A DNA stretch of 40,883 nucleotides from Pseudomonadota bacterium (GCA_028873535.1 JAGWIJ010000016.1:1-40883); one strand, 5' to 3'. Counted from the stretch's first letter, positions 1 through 11,640 are shown. Notes: generated from the letters alone by a model not told the origin. Numbers and translations: made by a program.

Positions 1-1351
1 TGCCGCCCGGCGAGGTGCGGCTGGCCAGCGAGCCCTCCAGCGTGAGCACGGCGTGCACGTCGCCCTCGATCAGCGGCGAGAAGGCCTGCAGCGCCGCCAG
101 GTCGAGATCGGACAGGTCGCAGCCGCGCTGCTCGGCTGCGCGCACGGCGCGCGCCACCGCCTCGTGGGCATCGCGGAACGGCAGGCCCTTGCGTACCAGG
201 TAGTCGGCCAGGTCGGTCGCGGTGGCGAAACCCTGGCGCGCCGCAGCGCGCATGGCGTCGGGATTGACGCGCACGTCGCGCAGCATCTCGGCGAAGATCT
301 GCAGCGTGTCGCCCAGCGTGTCGACGGTGTCGAACAGGGGCTCCTTGTCCTCCTGGTTGTCCTTGTTGTAAGCCAGGGGCTGTGCCTTCATCAGCATCAG
401 CAGGCCCATCAGGTGTCCGGTGACGCGCCCGCTCTTGCCGCGTGCCAGTTCCGGCACGTCAGGATTGCGCTTCTGCGGCATGATCGACGAGCCGGTGCAG
501 AAGGCGTCGCCGACCTGGATGAAGCCGAAGCGCGGGCTCATCCACAGGATGATCTCCTCGGACAGCCGCGAGACGTGCGTCATGATCAGCGCGCCGGCGG
601 CGCAGAACTCGATCGCGAAGTCGCGATCGGACACGGCATCCAGGGAATTGCGGCAGATGCCCTCGAAACCGAGCTCGCGCGCGACGCGCTCGCGGTCGAT
701 CGGGTAGCCGGTGCCGGCCAGCGCGGCCGCGCCGAGCGGCAGGCGATTGATGCGTCGGCGGCCGTCACGCAGCCGTTCACGGTCGCGCTCGAACATCTCG
801 ACATAGGCCATCAGGTGGTGGCCGAAGGACACCGGCTGCGCCACCTGCAGGTGGGTGAAGCCCGGCAGGATGGTGTCGACGTGCTGTTCCGCCAGGTCGA
901 GCAGGGCAGCCTGAACCTGTCCGAGCTGGGTGTCGAGGCCGTCGACGGCCGCGCGCAGGAACAGGCGGATGTCGGTGGCCACCTGATCATTGCGCGAGCG
1001 CGCGGTGTGCAGGCGTTTGCCGGCGTCGCCCACCAGCGCGGTCAGTCGCCGTTCGATGTTGAGGTGGACGTCCTCGTCGTCGAGCTTCCACTCGAAGCGT
1101 TCGCCGCGGATCTCGTCCAGCACCTGGGCCAGGCCGCGCTCGATGTCGGCCAGGTCCTGGGCGCCGAGCAGGCCGACGTGCGCAAGCATGCGCGCGTGCG
1201 CCAGCGAACCCTGGATGTCGAATTCGGCCAGCCGCCGGTCGAAGAACACCGAGGAGGTGTAGCGCTTGACCGAGTCGGCGATCGGCACCGCAAAACGGCC
1301 GGACCACACCTTGTCCGGATCGGCCGGCTGGCCGGGCGAGGATTCCTTCAT
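1..1351 (-). CDS. argH: Argininosuccinate lyase, C-terminus cut by window edge
   Basis: Cleaves argininosuccinate to arginine and fumarate, the last step of arginine synthesis, in the cytoplasm. The minus-strand frame opens with ATG at 1349-1351 ([20 protein letters not shown]) and stays open to base 1, giving 450 residues. The family is usually about 460-470 residues, so only a short C-terminal tail is missing. The fumarase/aspartase superfamily signature [11 protein letters not shown] is at residues 287-297 (about 461-493). The N-terminal WSGRF and the TARSRNDQV segment are also typical. A TATACT hexamer (plus-strand 1390-1395) lies about 40 nt upstream of the start and could be a -10 box, but no convincing -35 was seen. 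Assignment is firm. Confidence 0.97.
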   Translation of the reverse strand, partial: MKESSPGQPADPDKVWSGRFAVPIADSVKRYTSSVFFDRRLAEFDIQGSLAHARMLAHVGLLGAQDLADIERGLAQVLDEIRGERFEWKLDDEDVHLNIERRLTALVGDAGKRLHTARSRNDQVATDIRLFLRAAVDGLDTQLGQVQAALLDLAEQHVDTILPGFTHLQVAQPVSFGHHLMAYVEMFERDRERLRDGRRRINRLPLGAAALAGTGYPIDRERVARELGFEGICRNSLDAVSDRDFAIEFCAAGALIMTHVSRLSEEIILWMSPRFGFIQVGDAFCTGSSIMPQKRNPDVPELARGKSGRVTGHLMGLLMLMKAQPLAYNKDNQEDKEPLFDTVDTLGDTLQIFAEMLRDVRVNPDAMRAAARQGFATATDLADYLVRKGLPFRDAHEAVARAVRAAEQRGCDLSDLDLAALQAFSPLIEGDVHAVLTLEGSLASRTSPGG

Positions 1352-1454
1352 GCTGGCTTGCCCCTCTGGGGTGATGACAAAACGACCGGAGTATAAGCCA
1401 TCCGGAAGCCGGCGCCGCTCGCCGGGGGGCTGGCGGCGCTGCGCCACGAAGGCG

Positions 1455-1494
1455 AAGGGGGTGGCCCGCGCCACGCGTGGCGGGCCACCCCCTT
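1455..1494. terminator. Bidirectional hairpin terminator between actP and argH
   Basis: A perfect 15-bp inverted repeat (AAGGGGGTGGCCCGC and its complement) flanks a 10-nt loop at 1470-1479. It lies about 40 nt past the actP stop and upstream of argH. No long T tract follows on either strand, so efficiency is uncertain, but position and stability suit a transcription end for the yjcH-actP unit. Confidence 0.6.
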
Positions 1495-1536
1495 CCATGT
1501 ACCGCCAGGCGCCCCCCAGGGCGCCCCTGGCAGGCT

Positions 1537-3252
1537 TCAGTGGCCCGAAGGACCCTCTGCCCCGAAGCCGGTCTCGGCGCGCAGTTCCTGGGCGTCGAAG
1601 GCGGCGCGCTCGGCCTTGGCGTTGTCACTGTTGTCCAGCTTGGACACGATGTAGATGGCCAGGAAGGCCAGGGTCATCGAGAACAGCGCTGGCGAGGTGT
1701 AGGGGAACAGCGCGGACCCCTTGGGGTTGCCCAGCACGGCTTCCCACACCGCGGGCGACACCACCGTCAGTCCCACCGAGCTGATCAGGCCGAGGAAGCC
1801 ACCGACCACCGCACCCTTGGTAGTGCAGTCCTTCCACAGCACCGACAGCAGCAGCACCGGGAAGTTGGCCGACGCCGCCACGGCAAAGGCCAGTGACACC
1901 AGGAACGCGATGTTCTGCTTCTCGAAGGCGATGCCCAGCACCACCGCCACGATGCCCAGCACCACCGTGGTGATGCGCGACACGCGCAGTTCGCTGGCGC
2001 TGTCGGCCTTGTTGCCCTTGAGCAGCGTGGCGTAGATGTCGTGCGAGACGGCCGAGGCCCCGGACAGCGTCAGTCCCGCCACCACGGCCAGGATGGTTGC
2101 GAAGGCCACCGCCGAGATGAAGCCGAAGAACACGTCGCCGCCGACATGCTTGGCCACCAGCACCGCCGCCATGTTGGCGCCGCCCTTGAGGGCACCCTTG
2201 GCGTCGAGCATGGCCGGGTCGCTCAGCACCAGCGTGATCGCGCCGAAGCCGATGATGAAGATCAGGATGTAGAAGTAGCCGATCCAGGTGGTGGCCCAGA
2301 ACACCGACTTGCGCGCCTGCTTGGCGTCCGGCACGGTGAAAAAGCGCATCAGGATGTGCGGCAGTCCGGCGGTGCCGAACATCAGCGCCATGCCGAAGGA
2401 GATCGCCGAGATCGGGTCCTTGACGAAGCCGCCCGGTCTCATCACGGCCAGTCCGGCCTTGGTCGCTTCTTCCTGCGACTTGCCTGCCGCCAGCGCGAGC
2501 TGGCTCTTGACGCGCACGCCTTCGGCGAACAGCGCTTCCGGGCTGAAATTGAACTTGGCCATCACCATGATGGCCATGAAGGTAACGCCGGTGAGCAGCA
2601 GGCAGGCCTTGATGATCTGCACCCAGGTGGTGGCGGTCATGCCACCGAACAGCACGTAGATCATCATCAGCGCGCCTACCAGCACCACGGCGATCCAGTA
2701 GTCCAGGCCGAACAGCAGCTTGATCAGCGAACCGGCGCCGACCATCTGCGCGATCAGGTAGAAGGCCACCACCACCAGCGTGCCCGAGGCCGCGAAGGCG
2801 CGGATCGGGCCGGGCTGGAAACGGTAGCCGGCGACGTCGGCAAAGGTGAATTTGCCCAGGTTGCGCAGGCGCTCCGCGAGCAGGAAGGTCACCACCGGCC
2901 AGCCGACCAGGAAGCCGATCGAGTAGATGAGACCATCGAAGCCGCCTGTCATCACGGCCGCGGTGATGCCCAGGAAGGAGGCCGCCGACATGTAGTCGCC
3001 CGCGATCGCCAGGCCGTTCTGGAAACCGGTGATGCCGCCGCCGGCGGTGTAGAAGTCGGCCGCCGAGCGCGTGCGCGCCGCCGCCCACTTGGTGATCCAC
3101 AGCGTGACGGCGACGAAGCCGACGAACAGGATGATGGCGGTGACATTGACGGGCTGCTTCTCGACATGGCCCAGATCGGGCCCTGCGGCGAGTACGCAGC
3201 CGCTTGCACCCAGCAGCAGAGTGCCGAGCAGGGAAACCAGGCGGCGGCTCAT
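1537..3252 (-). CDS. actP: Cation/acetate symporter ActP (sodium:solute symporter family)
   Basis: A 571-residue polytopic inner-membrane protein of the sodium:solute symporter (SSS) family, matching acetate permease ActP in length (E. coli about 549) and sequence. Family-typical segments are [20 protein letters not shown] and [11 protein letters not shown] near residues 60-100. The N-terminus is a signal-like hydrophobic stretch ending at a GCVLAAG segment, as in other ActP proteins. The predicted role is cation-coupled uptake of acetate and other short carboxylates. The ATG overlaps the yjcH stop (ATGA, 3249-3252), so the two are translationally coupled. The hairpin at 1455-1494 is the likely transcript end. 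Confidence 0.94.
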   Translation of the reverse strand: MSRRLVSLLGTLLLGASGCVLAAGPDLGHVEKQPVNVTAIILFVGFVAVTLWITKWAAARTRSAADFYTAGGGITGFQNGLAIAGDYMSAASFLGITAAVMTGGFDGLIYSIGFLVGWPVVTFLLAERLRNLGKFTFADVAGYRFQPGPIRAFAASGTLVVVAFYLIAQMVGAGSLIKLLFGLDYWIAVVLVGALMMIYVLFGGMTATTWVQIIKACLLLTGVTFMAIMVMAKFNFSPEALFAEGVRVKSQLALAAGKSQEEATKAGLAVMRPGGFVKDPISAISFGMALMFGTAGLPHILMRFFTVPDAKQARKSVFWATTWIGYFYILIFIIGFGAITLVLSDPAMLDAKGALKGGANMAAVLVAKHVGGDVFFGFISAVAFATILAVVAGLTLSGASAVSHDIYATLLKGNKADSASELRVSRITTVVLGIVAVVLGIAFEKQNIAFLVSLAFAVAASANFPVLLLSVLWKDCTTKGAVVGGFLGLISSVGLTVVSPAVWEAVLGNPKGSALFPYTSPALFSMTLAFLAIYIVSKLDNSDNAKAERAAFDAQELRAETGFGAEGPSGH

Positions 3253-3560
3253 TTGCGCGCCTCCTTGAGGACTTCGGCGGTCAGGGAGTCGAATTCCTTG
3301 TTGGCGCGATTGACGTAGATGCCGGTGATCGCCACGGTGAACAAGATCACCCCCATGCCCATCGGGATGCCGATGGTGGTGGTCACCCCGGCGGCCAGTG
3401 GCGTGCCCAGGAATTCCTTGTTGAACGCGATCAGCGCTATGAAGCCGTAGTACACCACCAGCATGAGGATGCTCAGCAGTGTGCCGAAGCCGGAGCGCCG
3501 GGGCTTCAACTCCTGGTACTTGGGGTTGGCCCGGATACGGGCCAGGATCTCGTCACTCAT
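3249..3560 (-). CDS. yjcH: DUF485 small membrane protein, partner of ActP
   Basis: A 103-residue DUF485 (YjcH) protein that accompanies actP in many proteobacteria and probably assists the symporter. Two hydrophobic segments are visible ([19 protein letters not shown] and [14 protein letters not shown]), separated by a short loop with conserved EFLGTPLA. The frame is open further upstream to 3650, but the start at 3558-3560 ([18 protein letters not shown]) is preferred: it matches the family N-terminus and has the ribosome site AAGGTGGAG about 10 nt upstream. First gene of the yjcH-actP operon. Confidence 0.92.
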   Translation of the reverse strand: MSDEILARIRANPKYQELKPRRSGFGTLLSILMLVVYYGFIALIAFNKEFLGTPLAAGVTTTIGIPMGMGVILFTVAITGIYVNRANKEFDSLTAEVLKEARK

Positions 3561-3618
3561 CAAGCGAATCTCCACCTTTCTGTTTTCGAATCCCGCGAGG
3601 CTTGGCAGGGGGTGAATG

Positions 3619-3654
3619 GGGGGTGCCGTTAGTCTTATATATGAGTGCACCCCC
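3619..3654. promoter_or_regulatory. Inverted repeat around the putative yjcH-actP promoter
   Basis: Eight-base arms (GGGGGTGC at 3619-3626, GCACCCCC at 3647-3654) are perfectly complementary and flank a 20-nt A/T-rich spacer. On the minus strand the spacer carries TATAAG (3634-3639), a possible -10. A TTGGAA (3655-3660) adjoins the outer arm as a possible -35, but the spacing is a short 15 nt. The location, 59-94 nt upstream of the yjcH start, suits an operator or leader hairpin controlling acetate uptake. Promoter assignment is tentative; the dyad itself is exact. Confidence 0.45.
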
Positions 3655-3753
3655 TTCCAACACTGTAACAGACCGGTTTCATCCTGTCATGCCCGCCACT
3701 CACCGTTCAAGGGCTTCATTTCTATAAGAATATGCCCTTGCAATGCAGCAAAT

Positions 3754-3786
3754 GAAAAAAGCCCGGTACCTTTCGGTTACCGGGCT
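3754..3786 (-). terminator. Intrinsic terminator of the groESL operon
   Basis: Read on the minus strand, a GC-rich hairpin (AGCCCGGTA pairing with TACCGGGCT, small loop) at 3760-3786 is followed directly by six T residues (plus-strand A tract 3755-3760). It lies 65 nt past the groEL stop. This is a textbook Rho-independent terminator and separates groESL from the yjcH promoter zone downstream. Confidence 0.9.
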
Positions 3787-3851
3787 GCGGGCGACCCTGG
3801 GGCCGCCCGTGCGACAGCGCGTCCCTGGCGGGACAAGGGCGCGGCGGACGA

Positions 3852-5504
<1,653 letters not shown>

Positions 5505-5565
5505 TCATTGGCCGGCACGTTGCCGGCCGCTACGCATCTGTCGAGAGGGTATGCGGGTGCGAGGC

Positions 5566-5856
5566 TCAGGCCTCGATCACACCCATGATGTCTTCTTCGC
5601 GCATCACCAGCAGTTCCTCGCCGTCGACCTTGACGGTCTGGCCGGAGTACTTGCCGAACAGCACGCGGTCGCCCACCTTGAGCGCCAGCGGACGCACCGA
5701 ACCGTTTTCCAGCAGCTTGCCGGTGCCGATGGCCTTGACTTCGCCCTGGTCGGGCTTTTCAGTGGCCGCATCGGGGATCACGATGCCAGAGGCCGTCTTG
5801 CGCTCCTCTTCCAGGCGCTTGACAATCACTCGGTCATGCAACGGACGGATCTTCAT
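5566..5856 (-). CDS. groES: 10-kDa co-chaperonin GroES
   Basis: A 96-residue co-chaperonin that caps GroEL. The sequence is canonical: [18 protein letters not shown], the mobile-loop segment [10 protein letters not shown], and the C-terminal [10 protein letters not shown]. The open frame extends upstream to 6186, but the ATG at 5854-5856 is the family start and has AGGAGA 7-8 nt upstream. The first gene of groESL. Its promoter and CIRCE operator lie 48-104 nt upstream, so HrcA repression plus heat-shock sigma factor control is expected. Confidence 0.99.
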   Translation of the reverse strand: MKIRPLHDRVIVKRLEEERKTASGIVIPDAATEKPDQGEVKAIGTGKLLENGSVRPLALKVGDRVLFGKYSGQTVKVDGEELLVMREEDIMGVIEA

Positions 5857-5903
5857 TCTTGAGTCTCCTGCAATTAGGGTTGAACACCTTGCCCGAGGCG
5901 TTG

Positions 5904-5930
5904 TTAGCACTCTGGTCGGGCGAGTGCCAG
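5904..5930. promoter_or_regulatory. CIRCE operator (HrcA binding site)
   Basis: TTAGCACTC at 5904-5912, nine spacer bases, then GAGTGCCAG at 5922-5930. The CIRCE consensus is TTAGCACTC-N9-GAGTGCTAA; the first arm is perfect and the second differs at two bases. It begins 1-2 nt downstream of the groES -10 hexamer, so HrcA bound here would cover the transcription start of groESL. Confidence 0.93.
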
Positions 5931-5931
5931 G

Positions 5932-5960
5932 AATATACGGGCTGGCTGGCCGGAATTCAA
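5932..5960 (-). promoter_or_regulatory. groESL promoter, sigma70-like with sigma32-like features
   Basis: On the minus strand: TTGAAT (-35, plus-strand 5955-5960), exactly 17 nt, then TATATT (-10, plus-strand 5932-5937). The -10 region reads CCCGTATATT, resembling the CCCCATNTA type of heat-shock promoters, so both housekeeping and heat-shock sigma factors may use it. CIRCE follows at once. Confidence 0.75.
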
Positions 5961-5965
5961 TAGGC

Positions 5966-7477
5966 TTGCGCCGATGGCGTCTGCGCGCAGTCGCCTGGCT
6001 GGCGCTGCCATTGGCACTGGCGGCAAGCGGGTCGGCGCACGCCGGTGCCGATTGCGCGCTGCCGCAATCGGTCGGCAGCGACTGCAAGGCGGCCGCTGAC
6101 GCCGACGCCGGCGCGCTGCCCGAGGGGCTGCTGGCCGCTCTGCGTGCCGCCGGCATACCTGCCGCGGCCCTGTCGCTGCGCGTCACCGGTGGCGATGGGC
6201 GCCTGAGGCTGGACTATCGTTCGGGCGAGGTCCGCGCGGTCGGTTCGCTGATCAAGTTGTTTACCACCCTTGCGGCGCTCGACCTGCTGGGGCCCGACTT
6301 CCGCTTCCATACCGACCTGCTTGCCGAGCCGCTGGCGGGGCCGCTTCCGGTGTGGCAACTCAGCCTGCGCGGCGGCGGTGATCCGGGGTTGCGCTATGCG
6401 GATCTGGTCCATCTGCTGCGCGCGGCGCGCGCCGCCGGGGTCGAGCAGGTGGCGCCAGTCGTCCATGTGGACCGCAGCCGCTTTGCCGGATTGCCCGGAC
6501 AGACCAGCGGTGTGACGCCTGAGCCGGGGCATGTCGGTGTCACGCCGCCGAGTGCGCTGCTGCTGGAGCAATCCGCCGTGCAACTGCTGCTTCCGGCCAG
6601 ACGGCGGGGGCAGGTGCTCGTGGATCCGCCGTTTCCGTTGAAAGTGAGCGCTCGCACTGACGCGGACGACGCAGCGCCATGTCCGGGCAACTGGCCGCAG
6701 GGCTTGCAGTTGCGAAGCGCCGAGCCCGCCACCGCGCCAGCGGCCGGCGCGCCTGCCGACGCGCCGCAGTTGGTGCTGGAGGGCCTGTGGCCGACCGCCT
6801 GCCCGGAGACCAGCGTGCTGCGCGCACCCTTGTCCGATGCGGCCTACCTGGACCTTGCCCTGGCGACCGGCGCCAGCAGCGTGGGCTGGACTGCGCAACT
6901 GCACGGCGTCGAGCAGCCCGCTCCGGCGCTGGCGCGCGTGTCTCTGCGCCAGGACTCGCGGCCACTGGCCGAACTGGTGCGCGACATCAACAAGTTCAGC
7001 AACAACGTCATGGCGCGCACCCTGTTCCTGGCGCTGGCTGCCGAGTCCGGCGAACTGCCGGCCACGCCGGCGGCGGCCGATCGCGTGATCCGGCGCTGGC
7101 TGGATACGGCCGGGCTGCATTTTCCCGAGCTGGCTTTCGAGAACGGTTCGGGCTTGTCGCACCTCGAGCGCACCACGGCGGCGCACCTCGAGCAATTACT
7201 GAAGTATGCGCTTACTACCGCCGTATCCCCTGAATTCGTTGCCTCCCTGCCTATTCCTGGCGCTGACGGCAGTCTGCGTACGCGGTTCCGCGACCTGGCA
7301 CAGGCCCGGCGGCTGCGGCTCAAGAGTGGTGGCCTGGACGGGGTGCGCAGTCTGGCCGGTTATGTGCTGGGTCGCGATGGCCGCATCGGCACGCTGGTGT
7401 TCGTGGTCAACGATGCGCATGCCGAGGCTGCCACCCCGGCCATGGCGGCGGTGCTGGAGTGGATACTGCGAGAGTGA
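5966..7477 (+). CDS. dacB: D-alanyl-D-alanine carboxypeptidase/endopeptidase, PBP4 type
   Basis: A periplasmic class C penicillin-binding protein of the PBP4 family (peptidase S13) that trims or cleaves peptidoglycan crosslinks. With a TTG start at 5966 the product is 503 residues (E. coli DacB 477). It has a clean signal peptide ([19 protein letters not shown], cleavage near AHA at residue 26). Catalytic motifs are SLIK (Ser94-Lys97), SNN (345-347) and KSG (453-455, where KTG is usual). No in-frame ATG exists near this point. GTG at 5924, inside CIRCE, is an alternative start giving a longer N-terminus. The ribosome site is weak (AATAGG). The gene diverges from groES and its start is 6 nt from the groES -35 box. 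Confidence 0.88.
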   Translation: MRRWRLRAVAWLALPLALAASGSAHAGADCALPQSVGSDCKAAADADAGALPEGLLAALRAAGIPAAALSLRVTGGDGRLRLDYRSGEVRAVGSLIKLFTTLAALDLLGPDFRFHTDLLAEPLAGPLPVWQLSLRGGGDPGLRYADLVHLLRAARAAGVEQVAPVVHVDRSRFAGLPGQTSGVTPEPGHVGVTPPSALLLEQSAVQLLLPARRRGQVLVDPPFPLKVSARTDADDAAPCPGNWPQGLQLRSAEPATAPAAGAPADAPQLVLEGLWPTACPETSVLRAPLSDAAYLDLALATGASSVGWTAQLHGVEQPAPALARVSLRQDSRPLAELVRDINKFSNNVMARTLFLALAAESGELPATPAAADRVIRRWLDTAGLHFPELAFENGSGLSHLERTTAAHLEQLLKYALTTAVSPEFVASLPIPGADGSLRTRFRDLAQARRLRLKSGGLDGVRSLAGYVLGRDGRIGTLVFVVNDAHAEAATPAMAAVLEWILRE

Positions 7478-7625
7478 CCGATTCGCAACAAGGGTGCGGC
7501 CCTGCTGCTCGAATCCAGCGCAATCGATGGACTGGATACGAGGACTTGGCATACCCTGAACGCTCGTGTCCCAGCGCCCTGCGCGCCGCCCATGAGCCCA
7601 AGGCAACCCCGATCACCGATGCGCC

Positions 7626-8195
7626 ATGAAGACCACCTCAACTCCTTCTGCCCTGATCGTCCTCGCCCTGTTGTGTGGCGCGGGAAGCGCTCGGGCGGCG
7701 GATGGCTGGTTTGGCGGCATCCAGGTGGCACCGTGGGTGAGCCGGGCTGACGGGCTTCTGAACCTGGACCGCGGCAGCGGCAGCGACCTGCCGGTGCACA
7801 AGGTGCATGGCAGCGTGCTGCCCAGCGTGCCGGCCAAGCGCTTCGATGTCGAACTGGCCTATGCCGAGAGCGACGGCGGCAACGTGGGACATCCGGTGTC
7901 GGGCGCCGGGCGCGATTTCCGCGTTGCCGGCGTGGGTACCTGGGCGCTCAATGACAGCCTGGGCGTCACGGGCCGGCTCGGCGCCTACCGGGGTGACGTC
8001 GACCCCGGCCAGATCTACCGTCTGACACCGGACAGTCCGGCGCTGCACCCGACCTATGGCATGGGGCTGCGCTACGACATCAGCGCCAACCTGCGTCTGC
8101 AGGGCGGCTGGGACCGTTACCACCTGGGCGTATCGCTACATCCGGGTGACGGCGGCGTGGATCTGCTCAGCATCGGGCTCAAGTACCGCTTCTAG
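7626..8195 (+). CDS. Small outer-membrane beta-barrel protein, OmpA-transmembrane-like
   Basis: A 189-residue exported protein. A signal peptide (ALIVLALLCGAGSARA, cleavage near residue 24-25) is followed by alternating amphipathic strands rich in Gly, Tyr and Trp. The C-terminal strand LLSIGLKYRF ends in Phe, the usual recognition signal for outer-membrane insertion. Segments such as YGMGLRYDISANLRLQGGWDRY resemble the eight-stranded OmpA-like barrel of betaproteobacteria; no peptidoglycan-binding OmpA domain is present. The specific role is unknown. The ribosome site is poor, so the start is moderately certain. It converges with ubiD, the stops being 6 bp apart. Confidence 0.75.
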   Translation: MKTTSTPSALIVLALLCGAGSARAADGWFGGIQVAPWVSRADGLLNLDRGSGSDLPVHKVHGSVLPSVPAKRFDVELAYAESDGGNVGHPVSGAGRDFRVAGVGTWALNDSLGVTGRLGAYRGDVDPGQIYRLTPDSPALHPTYGMGLRYDISANLRLQGGWDRYHLGVSLHPGDGGVDLLSIGLKYRF

Positions 8196-8201
8196 AAAGC
8201 G

Positions 8202-9668
8202 CTATTCCAGTCCCAGTTCCGACCACAGCGCATCCACCCGGGCACGCACGGCAGGGTCCATGCTGATCGCCGTGCCCCACTCGCGCTGGGTCTCGCCGGG
8301 CCACTTGTTGGTCGCATCGATGCCCATCTTCGAACCAAGCCCGGATACGGGGCTGGCGAAATCCAGGTAGTCGATGGGCGTGTTCTCCACCAGCAGGGTG
8401 TCGCGAGCCGGGTCGACCCGGGTGGTCAGCGCCCAGATCACTTCCTTCCAGTCGCGCGCGTCGATGTCCTCGTCGACCACCAGGATGAATTTGGTGTACA
8501 TGAACTGGCGCAGGAAGCTCCAGACCCCGAACATCACGCGCTTGGCATGGCCGGGGTACTGCTTGCGCATGCTGACCACCGCCATACGGTAGGAGCAGCC
8601 TTCGGGTGGCAGGTAGAAGTCGACGATCTCGGGAAACTGCTTCTGCAGCAGCGGGACGAAAACCTCGTTGAGGGCGACGCCAAGGATCGCCGGTTCGTCC
8701 GGCGGTTTGCCGGTGTACGTGGAATGGTAGATCGGATCGCGCCGGTGGGTGATCCGTTCGATGGTGAAGACCGGAAAGCGGTCCTGTTCGTTGTAGTAGC
8801 CGGTGTGGTCGCCGAAGGGGCCTTCGAGCGCCGTGTCCCCGGGCGCGATATGCCCTTCCAGCACGAATTCGGCACTGGCTGGCACCTGCAGTTCGCTGCC
8901 CAGGCAGCGCACCACTTCGGTCTTCGAGCCGCGCAGCAGGCCCGCGAACTGGTACTCGGACAGTGAATCCGGCACCGGCGTTACCGCGCCCAGGATGGTC
9001 GCCGGGTCGGCACCCAGCGCCACCGCGACCGGAAAGGGCTGACCCGGATGCGCCTGCTGATGATCGCGGAAATCCAGCGCGCCGCCGCGATGTGCCAGCC
9101 AGCGCATGATCACGCGATTGGGGCCGATCACCTGCTGGCGGTAGATGCCCAGGTTCTGCCGTGGCCGCAGCGGTCCGCGCGTCACCACCAGTCCCCAGGT
9201 GATCAGCGGACCGGCATCGCCGGGCCAGCAGGTCTGCACCGGCAGTCGCGCCAGGTCGACGTCGCGGCCCTCGAGCACCACTTCCTGGCAGGGCGCGCTG
9301 CGCAACTCCTTGGGCGCCATGTTCAGCACCTGGCGCAGCACCGGCAGCTTGTCCCAGGCATCCTTGAGGCCCTTCGGCGGCTCCGGCTCCTTGAGGAAGG
9401 CCAGCAGCTTGCCGACTTCGCGCAGCGCCTGCGGTCCGTCCTCGCCCATGCCCAGGGCGACGCGCCGCACCGTGCCGAACAGGTTGGCCAGTACCGGCAC
9501 CTGATGTCCGACCGGATTCTCGAACAGCAGGGCGGGGCCGCCGCGCCGCAGCACGCGGTCACCGATCTCGGTCATTTCCAGGTGCGGCGAGACCGGCTGG
9601 GAAATGCGCCGGAGTTCGCCCAGCTTCTCGAGTTGGGCAATGAAGTCCCGCAGGTCGTGGTAGCGCAT
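8202..9668 (-). CDS. ubiD: 4-hydroxy-3-polyprenylbenzoate decarboxylase UbiD
   Basis: A 488-residue prenylated-FMN-dependent decarboxylase of ubiquinone synthesis. Family segments include [41 protein letters not shown] and the C-terminal TNKWPGE. Length equals E. coli UbiD (497) closely. Its cofactor is made by UbiX, encoded at 37796-38494. The ATG is 6 bp downstream of the ubiA stop, so the two form an operon catalysing successive steps: prenylation by UbiA, then decarboxylation. Confidence 0.97.
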   Translation of the reverse strand: MRYHDLRDFIAQLEKLGELRRISQPVSPHLEMTEIGDRVLRRGGPALLFENPVGHQVPVLANLFGTVRRVALGMGEDGPQALREVGKLLAFLKEPEPPKGLKDAWDKLPVLRQVLNMAPKELRSAPCQEVVLEGRDVDLARLPVQTCWPGDAGPLITWGLVVTRGPLRPRQNLGIYRQQVIGPNRVIMRWLAHRGGALDFRDHQQAHPGQPFPVAVALGADPATILGAVTPVPDSLSEYQFAGLLRGSKTEVVRCLGSELQVPASAEFVLEGHIAPGDTALEGPFGDHTGYYNEQDRFPVFTIERITHRRDPIYHSTYTGKPPDEPAILGVALNEVFVPLLQKQFPEIVDFYLPPEGCSYRMAVVSMRKQYPGHAKRVMFGVWSFLRQFMYTKFILVVDEDIDARDWKEVIWALTTRVDPARDTLLVENTPIDYLDFASPVSGLGSKMGIDATNKWPGETQREWGTAISMDPAVRARVDALWSELGLE

Positions 9669-9674
9669 GCAGCC

Positions 9675-10568
9675 TCAGGGGGCGGAGAAATGGGCGAGCG
9701 TACGGTCGAGCACCAGTCCGCCGAAGACGGCGGCGCCCAGCCAGTTGTTGTGCAGGAAGGCGCGGAAACACCGGCTGCGTTCGCGTCCCCGGATCAGCAG
9801 CCCGTGGTAGCCGGCAATGCCAAGCGCGAGCAGCAGACCCAGGTACCAGGCCCAGCCCAGTTGCGCCAGCCAGCCGGCACGGGCCAGCAGCGCCAGCGTG
9901 CCGGCATAGCACAGCATCACCGCCAGCACGTCGTGGCGGCCGAACAGCAGTGCCGAGCTGTGGATGCCGAGCCGGATGTCGTCGGGCCGGTCGACCATGG
10001 CGTATTCGGTATCGTAGGCGATCGACCACAGCACGTTGGCCGCCAGCATCCACCACGCGACAGCCGGAACGCTGCCCTGCACGGCGGCAAAGGCCATCGG
10101 GATGCCGAAGCCGAAGGCGACACCCAGGTAGGCCTGCGGACAGGGGAAGAAGCGCTTGGTGAACGGGTAGCTGCCGGCCAGAAAGACCGCCGGGATCGAC
10201 AGCAGCACGGTGAGGCGGTTGCAGCTCAGCACCAGCAGCAGCGCGATCAGGCTCAGCACCGCTGCCACCGCCAGCGCCTCGTGCGCCTGCAGCGCGCCGG
10301 TGGCCAGGGGACGCTGACGCGTGCGCTCGACGGCGCCATCGAAGTCGCGGTCGGCATAGTCGTTGATGGCACAGCCGGCCGAGCGCATCAGCACCGTGCC
10401 CAGGCCGAACACCAGCAGCAGGTGCACGCCGGGTGCGCCGTCAGCCGCAATCCACAGTGCCCACAGCGTGGGCCACAGCAGCAGCAGGATGCCGATCGGC
10501 CGGTCGATGCGGACCAGCCGTGCATAGAGGGGAAAGCGGCCGGGCAGGCGCTCGATCATGGCACTCAT
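9675..10568 (-). CDS. ubiA: 4-hydroxybenzoate polyprenyltransferase UbiA
   Basis: An integral inner-membrane prenyltransferase that attaches the polyprenyl tail to 4-hydroxybenzoate. Both Asp-rich motifs are present: NDYADRDFD and the [12 protein letters not shown] region; several hydrophobic helices follow the N-terminal [10 protein letters not shown]. Four in-frame ATGs occur (10601, 10577, 10568, 10559). The third gives 297 residues, nearest the usual length of about 290, and was chosen; no ribosome site decides between them. First gene of ubiA-ubiD. Confidence 0.95.
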   Translation of the reverse strand: MSAMIERLPGRFPLYARLVRIDRPIGILLLLWPTLWALWIAADGAPGVHLLLVFGLGTVLMRSAGCAINDYADRDFDGAVERTRQRPLATGALQAHEALAVAAVLSLIALLLVLSCNRLTVLLSIPAVFLAGSYPFTKRFFPCPQAYLGVAFGFGIPMAFAAVQGSVPAVAWWMLAANVLWSIAYDTEYAMVDRPDDIRLGIHSSALLFGRHDVLAVMLCYAGTLALLARAGWLAQLGWAWYLGLLLALGIAGYHGLLIRGRERSRCFRAFLHNNWLGAAVFGGLVLDRTLAHFSAP

Positions 10569-10665
10569 GCCCGGCATTCTACCGGCAAGCCGGCCACCCA
10601 CCCACCTGCGGCGGGGCCGTCATTGCGGTGCCGGCCGCCCGCCCTGCACGGCCGGCTCAGCGGCC

Positions 10666-11640
10666 TCAGCGGAACTGCGTGAAGTTGACCGGGATCCACT
10701 GGTAGCCCTGGCCGGCCTTGCGCAGGTGGCCGATGCCCGGGAAGGCGATGTGCGCTGCCGCGATCAGTGCACCGTCACGGGCGGCCTCGTCGAACACGCG
10801 CATCCTTTGCGCCAGCGCGGCGGTGCTGTCGGAATCGAAGCCCATGGTCACTTCCGGATGCTCCCACTGCACGGCACCGACGTGGATCAGGTCGCCTGCC
10901 ACGACCAGTTTCTGGCCGCCGCTTTCGATCACGTAGACGCTATGACCCGGCGTGTGGCCGTAGGTCGGTGCGGCATGGATGCCGGGCGCGATCTCGGTGG
11001 TGCCGTCGAAGGCCTGGAAGCGGTGCGCCGCCACGTAGGGTTGCAGCGAGGCCATGGCACCTTGGAAGGCGCCCTTGGATTCCGCCGGCGCGGCATCGAG
11101 CTTTGCCTGGCTCAGCCAGTACTCGGAATCGCGGCGGTCGGCATGCACCACGGCGTTCGGAAACACGCTGGCCGCATTGGCCACCAGGCCGCCGATGTGA
11201 TCGCCGTGCATGTGCGTGATCAGGATGTCGTCCACGTCCGCGGCACGGTAGCCGGACGCGGCAAGATTGGCGGCCAGCCGGCCCAGTGTGGGGCCGAACA
11301 GGGCACCGGCGCCGGTGTCGACCAGCACCAGGCGCTTGCCGGTGTTGATCAGGTAGCCGTTGACCGAGGTCTCGAGCGGGGTCTTGAGGTAGGCGCGCGC
11401 CAGCTCCTGGGTGGTGACGGCGGGATCCTGCTTGAGCAGCTTGTCGACCGGCAGGTCGGCGGTGCCGTCGCTCAAGGCCGTGATCTCGAAGTCGCCCAGC
11501 ATCATGCGGAACCAGCCGGGTGTCGAGGTCCTGAGCTGGGGCGCTGCGGCCTGCGCCAGCGGGGCCCCGGCAAGGGTGATGGCCAACGTGGCGGCGAGCA
11601 GGATGGCGCGCGTGATCCGGGGCAGGGGGCTTGCGAACAT
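10666..11640 (-). CDS. Exported metallo-beta-lactamase-fold hydrolase
   Basis: A 324-residue protein with an N-terminal signal peptide (ILLAATLAITLAGAPLAQA, cleavage near residue 31). The zinc-binding motif THMHGDH (His143, His145, Asp147, His148) is followed by further ligand candidates in YGHTPGHS and VVAGDLIHVG. It resembles the periplasmic MBL-fold group often annotated as lactonase-like or quorum-quenching-like hydrolase, but the substrate cannot be read from sequence. The start at 11638-11640 is chosen for AAGGAGA 8 nt upstream and for the signal peptide; an ATG ten codons upstream is less likely. Same strand as the recG group, 55 nt from the recG stop, but probably a separate unit. Confidence 0.85.
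   Translation of the reverse strand: MFASPLPRITRAILLAATLAITLAGAPLAQAAAPQLRTSTPGWFRMMLGDFEITALSDGTADLPVDKLLKQDPAVTTQELARAYLKTPLETSVNGYLINTGKRLVLVDTGAGALFGPTLGRLAANLAASGYRAADVDDILITHMHGDHIGGLVANAASVFPNAVVHADRRDSEYWLSQAKLDAAPAESKGAFQGAMASLQPYVAAHRFQAFDGTTEIAPGIHAAPTYGHTPGHSVYVIESGGQKLVVAGDLIHVGAVQWEHPEVTMGFDSDSTAALAQRMRVFDEAARDGALIAAAHIAFPGIGHLRKAGQGYQWIPVNFTQFR

Noticed and set aside
53..1396. Long plus-strand open frame over argH
   Set aside because: The high GC content leaves antisense frames open. The minus-strand frame encodes a clear argininosuccinate lyase and the plus-strand product is low-complexity Gln/Arg/His-rich sequence.
3640..3660. Sigma54 promoter for yjcH-actP
   Set aside because: TGGAAGG...TGCA has the GG and GC pairs 10 nt apart rather than the required 12.
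5857..6186. N-terminal extension of groES to give a 206-residue protein
   Set aside because: The extension is unconserved, overlaps dacB and the promoter/CIRCE region, and the canonical GroES start has a strong ribosome site.
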